Source: an uncultured Alphaproteobacteria bacterium
GTDB lineage: Bacteria > Pseudomonadota > Alphaproteobacteria > Sneathiellales > Sneathiellaceae
Length of the DNA stretch: 13,813 bases
Reading direction: 5' to 3'
NCBI GenBank assembly: GCA_937910835.1
Contig: CALEMG010000208.1
Location: 1 to 13,813, forward strand
The position numbers and the translations under genes are program-made. A model generated the notes under the pieces. That model was not told where the DNA came from, made no database searches, and saw only the letters and a list, made by a program, of their open reading frames with translations. This document shows, one piece after another, positions 8,720 through 13,813 of the stretch (position 1 is its first letter; every line of letters starts with the position of its first letter).

Positions 8720-8744
8720 AAAAATTGTGCGCCGCACAATTTTT
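8720..8744. terminator. Intrinsic terminator after nasS (perfect inverted repeat)
   Basis: Two perfect 11-bp arms (8720-8730 and 8734-8744) flank a GCC loop, starting 4 bases after the nasS stop codon. The GC-rich core TTGTGC/GCACAA is followed by TTTTT on the + strand and preceded by AAAAA, so the structure could terminate in both directions. It separates nasTS from the nrtA operon. A second use as a protein operator is possible given its symmetry. It does not match the NtrC site, whose half-sites are arranged the other way (GCAC on the left, GTGC on the right). Confidence 0.8.
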
Positions 8745-8836
8745 AGGCAGTGCCGTGAGCTGTTTTAGCGACGCGAGTTTCCTTACTATCTATCTATCCA
8801 TTTGAAAAATAACAATAAAAGTAAATTTTTAAGTTT

Positions 8837-8852
8837 TGGCATAGTATGTGCT
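8837..8852 (+). promoter_or_regulatory. Sigma-54 (RpoN) -24/-12 promoter of the nrtA operon
   Basis: The sequence TGGCATAGTATGTGCT matches the sigma-54 consensus TGGCACG-N4-TTGCW. It has the invariant GG (8838-8839) and GC (8850-8851) with exactly ten bases between them, the full TGGCA block, and TGCT at the -12 element. Transcription would begin about 12 bases past the GC, near 8863, giving a leader of ~150 nt before nrtA. The upstream ~80 bp is AT-rich, as expected for a bent enhancer-to-promoter region. I could not identify a convincing NtrC enhancer pair. Confidence 0.8.
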
Positions 8853-8893
8853 TATAAGTGGATAGACGTAAATTCAGTCACACTATAAACGTC

Positions 8894-8927
8894 CAACGAT
8901 GGGCGTTGATTTTGGCAAAGTCGCCGA
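8894..8927 (+). promoter_or_regulatory. Two-hairpin ANTAR (NasT) target in the nrtA leader RNA
   Basis: Two adjacent small hairpins lie ~30 nt into the predicted leader. P1 is CAACG 8894-8898 / CGTTG 8904-8908 with loop ATGGG. P2 is TTGGC 8912-8916 / GCCGA 8923-8927 with loop AAAGTC. Known ANTAR targets are paired stem-loops whose hexanucleotide loops have A at position 1 and G at position 4. P2 fits exactly; P1 has A1 and G4 but only five loop bases when fully paired. The 3' arm of P2 overlaps the 5' arm of the terminator at 8920-8977, so the two folds exclude each other, as antitermination needs. Confidence 0.8.
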
Positions 8928-8977
8928 TCGCGGTGTTTCCGGTCCTCCGGAGCACTAAGCGATAGGCGGCTTTTTTT
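8920..8977 (+). terminator. Leader (attenuator) terminator upstream of nrtA
   Basis: The arms GTCGCCGATCGC (8920-8931) and GCGATAGGCGGC (8959-8970) pair at 11 of 12 positions, counting one G-U pair and one G-A mismatch. The enclosed loop has its own stem, TCCGG 8938-8942 / CCGGA 8947-8951 with tetraloop TCCT. Seven T residues (8971-8977) follow at once. This strong intrinsic terminator lies inside the leader of nrtA, 38 bases before its start codon, so it should block the whole operon by default. Binding of NasT to the hairpins at 8894-8927 would hold the 5' arm and let transcription pass. Confidence 0.87.
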
Positions 8978-9015
8978 GTTCTGGCCCAAAAGGCAAATGA
9001 AAGAGGAGAGAAGAG

Positions 9016-10410
9016 ATGAAACCAATTGATTTCATGCGCAGAACATTCATGGTCGCGGCGGCCTCTTCTGTGATGATGATATCCGGGCTAACCCTGGCCA
9101 AGGCCGATATGCTTGAGGTGGAAAAGGATGAGTTGAAGTTCGGCTTCATCAAGTTGACCGACATGGCACCGCTCGCTATCGCCTATGAAAAGGGATACTT
9201 CGAAGATGAGGGTCTCTTCGTTACTCTAGAGCCACAGGCTAACTGGAAAGTGCTACTTGATCGGGTTATTACGGGCGAATTGGATGGCGCTCATATGCTT
9301 GCCGGACAGCCCCTTGCGGCAACGATTGGTTTCGGCACGAAAGCACATATCGTTACGCCTTTCTCCATGGACCTGAACGGGAACGGCATTACCGTTTCCA
9401 ACGAAGTCTGGGAGATGATGAAAGAACATATCCCGATGGACGCAGAGGGTAAGCCGGTTCATCCAATTAAGGCTGATGCCTTGAAACCCGTTGTCGACAA
9501 GTTCAAATCAGAAGGCAAACCCTTCAATATGGGGATGGTCTTCCCGGTCTCGACACATAATTATGAACTCCGCTATTGGCTGGCTTCCGGCGATATTCAT
9601 CCAGGCTACTATTCCCCTAAAGATGTTTCGGGTCAGATCAAGGCCGACGCTCTCCTGTCAGTGACACCGCCACCGCAGATGCCCTCAACCATGGAGGCGG
9701 GAACAATTGTCGGCTATTGCGTTGGTGAGCCGTGGAACCAGCAGGCCGTCTTCAAGGGGATTGGCGTTCCGGTCATCACCGACTATGAAATATGGAAAAA
9801 TAACCCGGAAAAAGTCTTCGGTATTACCAAAGAGTTCACCGAAAAATATCCGAACACAACATTGGCGCTTACCAAGGCCCTCATTCGTGCTGCCAAGTGG
9901 CTGGATGAGAATGACAACGCCAACCGCCCGGAGGCTGTGGAAATACTCGCTCGCTCCGAATATGTCGGCGCGGATGCCGAAGTTATCGCAAATTCCATGA
10001 CCGGAACCTTTGAATATGAGAAGGGTGACAAGCGGGACGTGCCGGACTTCAACGTGTTCTATCGCTATTACGCGACTTATCCCTACTATTCAGATGCAAT
10101 CTGGTATCTCACTCAGATGCGTCGTTGGGGCCAGATTGCCGACCAGAAAGATGATGCCTGGTACGCTGAGGTCGCAAAATCCGTATACCGGCCAGACATT
10201 TACCTGAAAGCCGCGCAGATGCTGGTCGACGAGGGAAATGTCGATAAGGCGGATTTCCCCTGGGAAACAGACGGATACCGCGAACCGACGTCAGCTTTCA
10301 TTGACAATATCACCTATGACGGACGGAAGCCCAACGCCTACATCGACTCGCTCACTATTGGTTTGAAGAATGGTGAGAAAATCGAAGGCGGTCTTGTCAC
10401 TGGCGGGTAA
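9016..10410 (+). CDS. nrtA: Nitrate ABC transporter, periplasmic nitrate-binding protein
   Basis: The 464-residue protein belongs to the NrtA/NasF/CmpA family and would capture nitrate (and perhaps nitrite) in the periplasm for the permease encoded downstream. The N-terminus is a Tat-like signal peptide: twin arginines R8-R9 in MRRTFM, a hydrophobic stretch, and a likely signal peptidase cut after AKA at residue 30. No lipobox cysteine is seen, so it is probably soluble rather than a lipoprotein as in cyanobacteria. Candidate ligand residues by family alignment are W77 (ANWKVLL), H181 (THNYELRYWLA) and K266 (PEKVFGI). It shares GYCVGEPWN and much of its length with the upstream nasS product. 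A strong ribosome site (AGGAG 9004-9008) lies 7 bp before ATG 9016. Expression is predicted to depend on the sigma-54 promoter and leader switch upstream. Confidence 0.93.
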   Translation: MKPIDFMRRTFMVAAASSVMMISGLTLAKADMLEVEKDELKFGFIKLTDMAPLAIAYEKGYFEDEGLFVTLEPQANWKVLLDRVITGELDGAHMLAGQPLAATIGFGTKAHIVTPFSMDLNGNGITVSNEVWEMMKEHIPMDAEGKPVHPIKADALKPVVDKFKSEGKPFNMGMVFPVSTHNYELRYWLASGDIHPGYYSPKDVSGQIKADALLSVTPPPQMPSTMEAGTIVGYCVGEPWNQQAVFKGIGVPVITDYEIWKNNPEKVFGITKEFTEKYPNTTLALTKALIRAAKWLDENDNANRPEAVEILARSEYVGADAEVIANSMTGTFEYEKGDKRDVPDFNVFYRYYATYPYYSDAIWYLTQMRRWGQIADQKDDAWYAEVAKSVYRPDIYLKAAQMLVDEGNVDKADFPWETDGYREPTSAFIDNITYDGRKPNAYIDSLTIGLKNGEKIEGGLVTGG

Positions 10411-10421
10411 TTTTGGATGAA

Positions 10422-10452
10422 TTGGCGCATTTGCGTGAGGCGGATGCGCCAA
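10422..10452. other. Intergenic hairpin between nrtA and nrtB
   Basis: Perfect 9-bp arms TTGGCGCAT (10422-10430) and ATGCGCCAA (10444-10452) can be extended inward by two G-U pairs and one G-C pair, leaving a loop of about 7 bases. No strong T tract follows (AATTTCTTAATT), so it is more likely a partial terminator or an mRNA-end stabiliser than a full stop. Such structures commonly let a binding-protein gene be expressed above its permease. nrtB starts 28 bp later. Confidence 0.6.
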
Positions 10453-10480
10453 AATTTCTTAATTGATAAAGGAACAGGAA

Positions 10481-11575
10481 ATGTCGGAATCAACCGCGAG
10501 TGAGGCCCTGAATGTCGGTCAATCAGCCGCCCAAATCGCGAAAAGAGAAAAACTATTCTCGATTGTTAATCGGGCGTCCGGATGGCTTGATGCGCTTGGG
10601 TTTTCGTGGGCAACGCCACTTATCAAGATGGCGATTGGCGATAGCCCGAAGGAGCAGTTGGCAGAGCTTCGCCGTGTTCTGTTTATTCCTCTCACCGGAA
10701 TTGTGCTTTTCCTCATTGCCTGGGGTGTGTTGGCGCCGCAGGTAAATACCTCTCTTGGGGCTATTCCCGGTCCTGCCCAGGTCTGGGAGCAGGCAGTCAA
10801 TCTCTGGGAAGATCATACCCGTGAAAGAGGGAAGGCAGCCGCATTCTATGAGCGCCAGGATAAGCGAAATGAAAAATTAGTCGCGGCGGGTAAGGCGGAT
10901 AAAGTCAAATATCGGAATTATACCGGTAAGCCAACTTATCTGGACCAAATCGTTACGTCCCTATTTACTGTTGGTCTGGGCTTTGTGATCGCAGCACTTA
11001 TTGCCATTCCACTCGGCATCGCATCGGGCCTTTCCAAGTCGGTCAATGGGGCAATTAATCCGCTTATCCAAATTTTCAAACCGGTCTCGCCGCTTGCCTG
11101 GCTGCCGATCGTGACGATGATTGTTTCGGCGGCCTATGTAAACCCTACGGAGCTGTTACCTAAATCACTGGTGATTTCGGCCGTGACAGTCACACTTTGT
11201 TCACTCTGGCCGACTTTGATCAATACTGCGCTCGGCGTTGCATCTGTCGATAAGGACTTGATGAATGTCGGTCGCGTCTTGCAATTACCGACGGCGAAAA
11301 CCGTGACCAAACTGGTGTTACCTTCGGCGCTTCCTCTAATTTTTACCGGGTTGCGACTGTCGCTTGGCGTTGGCTGGATGGAGCTGATCGCGGCCGAGAT
11401 GCTAGCGCAAAACCCCGGCCTTGGAAAATTCGTCTGGGATGAATTCCAGAACGGATCGTCGCAATCACTTGCAAAAATCATGGTGGCAGTCATCACAATT
11501 GGGCTGATCGGTTTCGCACTCGACCGGGTTATGTACGCGCTGCAGCGGGCTTTTACCTTCTCGGCAAACCGGTAG
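10481..11575 (+). CDS. nrtB: Nitrate ABC transporter, permease
   Basis: The 364-residue inner-membrane protein is of the NrtB/SsuC/TauC permease family. After ~65 hydrophilic N-terminal residues, membrane segment 1 is at about residues 66-86. A long charged region (~105-155) follows, then a block of further hydrophobic segments from ~160 to the C-terminus. The cytoplasmic EAA-type coupling loop that contacts the ATPase is at about 262-285 (NVGRVLQLPTAKTVTKLVLP). ATG 10481 is preferred to the upstream TTG 10463, because AAAGGAACAGGAA directly before it supplies a ribosome site. It lies 70 bp after nrtA, with a hairpin in the gap, and 10 bp before the ATPase gene. As the only permease seen, it presumably acts as a homodimer served by the tandem ATPase. 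Confidence 0.92.
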   Translation: MSESTASEALNVGQSAAQIAKREKLFSIVNRASGWLDALGFSWATPLIKMAIGDSPKEQLAELRRVLFIPLTGIVLFLIAWGVLAPQVNTSLGAIPGPAQVWEQAVNLWEDHTRERGKAAAFYERQDKRNEKLVAAGKADKVKYRNYTGKPTYLDQIVTSLFTVGLGFVIAALIAIPLGIASGLSKSVNGAINPLIQIFKPVSPLAWLPIVTMIVSAAYVNPTELLPKSLVISAVTVTLCSLWPTLINTALGVASVDKDLMNVGRVLQLPTAKTVTKLVLPSALPLIFTGLRLSLGVGWMELIAAEMLAQNPGLGKFVWDEFQNGSSQSLAKIMVAVITIGLIGFALDRVMYALQRAFTFSANR

Positions 11576-11585
11576 GGAGGACAGT

Positions 11586-13352
11586 ATGTCAATTATAGAA
11601 ATTTCCGGACTGTCGAAGCATTTCACGGAAGGCCATGAGAAATCGGAGGTGCTGGAGAACATAAACCTTAAAGTCGAGAAGGGGGAATTCATTGCGATTG
11701 TTGGTTTTTCAGGCTCTGGTAAGACCACGCTTATTTCTGTGCTTGCGGGTCTGATCGACCCCGACGAGGGCGGTATTATTTTCAAGGGTAAGGAAATAAC
11801 CGGGCCCGACCCCGAGCGTGGTGTCGTGTTCCAGTCATACTCGTTGATGCCATGGCTTACCGTTAGGGGAAATGTTGCGCTGGCCGTAGACACCGTATTC
11901 AAGAAGAAGAGCCGGACGGAGCGGGAGGAAATTACACAGAAATATATCGAGATGGTGGGTTTGTCACATGCTGAAGCCCGCAAACCGGCGGAACTTTCCG
12001 GGGGAATGCGGCAGCGCGTCGCAGTTGCACGGGCGCTCGCCATGCAGCCGGAGGTCTTGCTGCTGGACGAACCGCTTTCGGCTCTGGATGCGCTGACCCG
12101 TGCCAAGCTACAAGATGAATTTGCCGAGATTTCTGAAGAGGAAAAGAAAACCATTATCCTGATTACCAATGACGTTGATGAAGCAATTTTGCTGGCGGAC
12201 CGTGTCATTCCTCTGAAGCCCGGTCCGAAAGCGACACTCGGGAAGGAGTTCATCGTTAATTTAGCGCGCCCACGGGACAGGGCGGATATGAACAGTGATC
12301 CCGAATTTATCCGGCTGCGCGGGGAGATCACTGAATATCTGATGGAACTCGGTGCGGCGCGTACGGGTGCGACGGAGCAGGATGATCTGACGCTTCCAAA
12401 CGTGGGTCCTATTACTCAGAGCGAACCTCTGCCCGCAGCCTATGTAGAGGCAGGATCGTCACCGAGAACTGAACGCTATCTGGAGTTCAGCGAAACCTGC
12501 AAGGTATATCCGACGCCGACGGGTCCTCTCACAGTTGTTGACGGATTTGACCTTAAGATCAACAAAGGTGAATTTATTACGTTGATTGGTCATTCTGGAT
12601 GCGGCAAATCGACCGTTTTGTCCATGGTTGCCGGGCTCAATAGTATTACGGATGGTGCCATAGTTCTGGACGGTACTCATGTCACCAAAGCGGGTCCGGA
12701 TCGGGCCGTCGTATTTCAGGCGCCGTCATTGCTGCCGTGGATGACGGCCTATGACAATGTCGCGCTCGGTGTCGATCGTGTGTATCCGAAGGCAAGCAAG
12801 GCAGAGAGACAGGATATCGTCGAATATTATCTCTCAAAGGTCGGCCTTGCGGATTCCATGCATAAAGCGGCGGCGGGGCTTTCCAGCGGAATGAAGCAAA
12901 GGGTCGGGATCGCTCGCGCCTTTGCACTTTCCCCCAAACTTCTGCTGTTAGATGAGCCTTTCGGCATGCTCGATAGCCTGACTCGATGGGAACTTCAGGA
13001 TGTTTTAATGGAAGTCTGGAAACGGACGGAAGTCACGACCCTTTGCGTGACCCATGATGTTGACGAAGCCATTCTTCTCGCGGATCGCGTTGTCATGATG
13101 TCAAACGGGCCGAATGCGCGTATCGGCAATATCATGAAAGTTGATCTGCCGCGCCCGCGTTCGCGAAAAGAACTGTTGGAACATCCCGATTATTACGCTT
13201 ATCGCGAAGAACTTCTCGGATTTCTCGAAGCTTATGAAGGGGGTGCAAACCCGAGCGAGAAACAGCTTGAATCCATTCGACAAAAGCGCGCCGAGCGTAT
13301 TGCGCGTCAGCAGGCGGCTGCTGACATCCCTCTAAGTTCAACTGCAAACTGA
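11586..13352 (+). CDS. Nitrate ABC transporter ATPase with two tandem nucleotide-binding domains (NrtC/NrtD-like)
   Basis: The 588-residue chain holds two complete ABC ATPase domains. NBD1 (about residues 1-240) has Walker A GFSGSGKTT (40-48, K46), signature LSGGM (137-141) and Walker B with E162. Its switch position reads TND, with N195 in place of the usual His. A poorly conserved linker (~245-290) leads to NBD2 (~295-545), which has Walker A GHSGCGKST (335-343, K341), signature LSSGM (432-436), Walker B with E457 and a normal switch H490. A charged tail follows to 588. It powers nitrate uptake through NrtB. In cyanobacteria two separate ATPases are made, NrtC (which carries an extra NrtA-like domain) and NrtD; here both are one chain without that domain. 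The ribosome site GGGAGGA lies 5 bp before ATG 11586. The gene sits 10 bp after nrtB and 11 bp before nirB, clearly one operon. Confidence 0.92.
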   Translation: MSIIEISGLSKHFTEGHEKSEVLENINLKVEKGEFIAIVGFSGSGKTTLISVLAGLIDPDEGGIIFKGKEITGPDPERGVVFQSYSLMPWLTVRGNVALAVDTVFKKKSRTEREEITQKYIEMVGLSHAEARKPAELSGGMRQRVAVARALAMQPEVLLLDEPLSALDALTRAKLQDEFAEISEEEKKTIILITNDVDEAILLADRVIPLKPGPKATLGKEFIVNLARPRDRADMNSDPEFIRLRGEITEYLMELGAARTGATEQDDLTLPNVGPITQSEPLPAAYVEAGSSPRTERYLEFSETCKVYPTPTGPLTVVDGFDLKINKGEFITLIGHSGCGKSTVLSMVAGLNSITDGAIVLDGTHVTKAGPDRAVVFQAPSLLPWMTAYDNVALGVDRVYPKASKAERQDIVEYYLSKVGLADSMHKAAAGLSSGMKQRVGIARAFALSPKLLLLDEPFGMLDSLTRWELQDVLMEVWKRTEVTTLCVTHDVDEAILLADRVVMMSNGPNARIGNIMKVDLPRPRSRKELLEHPDYYAYREELLGFLEAYEGGANPSEKQLESIRQKRAERIARQQAAADIPLSSTAN

Positions 13353-13363
13353 CGGAGCGGGAG

Positions 13364-13813
13364 ATGAAACAAAAACTCGTAATCATTGGTAATGGAATGG
13401 CGCCGGGACGGATGCTGGAACATCTGTTCGATATGGATCCTGATGCCTTTGACGTCACCATATTCAACGCGGAACCGCGGGTGAACTACAACCGCCTGAT
13501 GTTATCACCTGTCCTGTCTGGAGAGAAAACCTATACCGATATTATCACCCACGACGATGATTGGTATTCGGATCATGGCGTGACCTTGCATAAAGGCGCG
13601 CGGGTGGCTGAAGTCGATCGAGACGGAAAAAAAGTAGTCGCCGAAAATGGCGTTACAGCAGGTTACGACAAGCTGGTCGTTGCCACCGGCTCCCTGCCGA
13701 TCATGATACCGCTTCCCGGCCATACTTTGGAGGGAGTTCTTGTATACCGAGATCTGGATGATGTTGCCCAGATGCTGGAAGCTGCAAAATCCGGCGGTCG
13801 GGCCGTTGTTATT
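13364..13813 (+). CDS. nirB: NADH-dependent nitrite reductase large subunit, N-terminal part (3' truncated)
   Basis: The first 150 codons of a NirB-type assimilatory nitrite reductase run open into the right edge. The N-terminus is the FAD-binding Rossmann fold: KLVIIGNGMAPGR (residues ~4-16), then the family-typical NYNRLMLSPVLSGE at about residues 43-56 and LVVATGSLP near residue 105. The full protein, usually about 800 residues, adds an NAD(P)H-binding part, a 2Fe-2S region and a siroheme/4Fe-4S reductase domain; it reduces nitrite to ammonium in the cytoplasm. ATG 13364 is preceded by a purine-rich GGAGCGGGAG and starts 11 bp after the tandem ATPase stop, so it is in the same operon. The visible part alone also resembles other FAD oxidoreductases, such as the NasB reductase domain. 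nirD and the nitrate reductase gene would be expected beyond the window. Confidence 0.88.
   Translation, partial: MKQKLVIIGNGMAPGRMLEHLFDMDPDAFDVTIFNAEPRVNYNRLMLSPVLSGEKTYTDIITHDDDWYSDHGVTLHKGARVAEVDRDGKKVVAENGVTAGYDKLVVATGSLPIMIPLPGHTLEGVLVYRDLDDVAQMLEAAKSGGRAVVI

Noticed and set aside
8720..8744. NtrC enhancer site.
   Set aside because: The half-sites are in the opposite arrangement (GTGC left, GCAC right) to the NtrC consensus, and the T run next to the stop codon fits a terminator.
8786..8799. Short tandem CTAT repeat (about three copies).
   Set aside because: Too short to be called a repeat feature or slippage site; it lies in a generally AT-rich promoter-upstream stretch.
8899..8958. 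A 19-codon ORF in the nrtA leader, starting in the P1 loop and stopping just before the 3' arm of the terminator; a possible leader peptide.
   Set aside because: No Shine-Dalgarno sequence precedes its ATG, there is no run of regulatory codons, and the ANTAR hairpins explain the region better. Conservation of the frame in relatives would be needed to revive it.
11465..12331. Long open frame on the minus strand opposite nrtB and the ATPase gene (288 codons).
   Set aside because: It overlaps two well-supported genes, is serine/arginine-rich as expected for antisense reading of GC-biased codons, and shows no recognisable domain.
1..13813. CRISPR arrays, tRNA or rRNA genes, insertion sequences, prophage or integration sites.
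   Set aside because: No direct-repeat arrays, cloverleaf genes, transposase-like proteins or terminal inverted repeats were seen on either strand.

Overview
The window looks like a piece of an alphaproteobacterial chromosome of moderate GC content, probably a marine or soil member near the Rhodospirillales, Kiloniellales or Sneathiellales. That placement is an inference from the protein families (a fused BC-BCCP-CT carboxylase and the alphaproteobacterial style of the nas/nrt cluster), not from a marker gene. All genes are on the + strand. Both window ends cut a gene.

Bases 1-6670 hold a carboxylic-acid / acyl-CoA module. It contains the last ~890 residues of a biotin carboxylase - biotin carrier - carboxyltransferase fusion, a CaiC-like acyl-CoA synthetase that is split by a single in-frame TGA (3181-3183), a TetR-family regulator, and a second, stand-alone acyl-CoA carboxyltransferase. 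The likely logic is that the synthetase activates an acid to its CoA thioester, the carboxylase(s) carboxylate it, and TetR senses the substrate or CoA ester. The substrate cannot be told from the sequence. Both carboxyltransferases carry unusual residues at the position known to separate propionyl- from acetyl-CoA users.

Bases 6671-13813 hold a nitrate/nitrite assimilation module. nasT (ANTAR RNA-binding antiterminator) and nasS (cytoplasmic nitrate/nitrite sensor) form a two-gene unit closed by an intrinsic terminator. The following 300-bp gap is the control region of the structural operon. It holds a sigma-54 -24/-12 promoter, then a leader RNA with two small hairpins resembling an ANTAR target, the second overlapping the 5' arm of a strong intrinsic terminator with a T7 tract. 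After this come nrtA (Tat-exported nitrate-binding protein), nrtB (permease), a single polypeptide with two tandem ABC ATPase domains (nrtC/D-like), and the start of nirB (NADH nitrite reductase).

Read together, nitrogen limitation (sigma-54/NtrC type control) would start transcription, and nitrate or nitrite bound by NasS would free NasT to bind the leader and prevent termination. Import by NrtABC(D) then feeds nitrate and nitrite to the reductases starting with NirB. The most notable points are the legible ANTAR leader switch, a tandem ATPase whose two motif deviations fall in the same composite ATP site, and the nonsense codon in the acyl-CoA synthetase.
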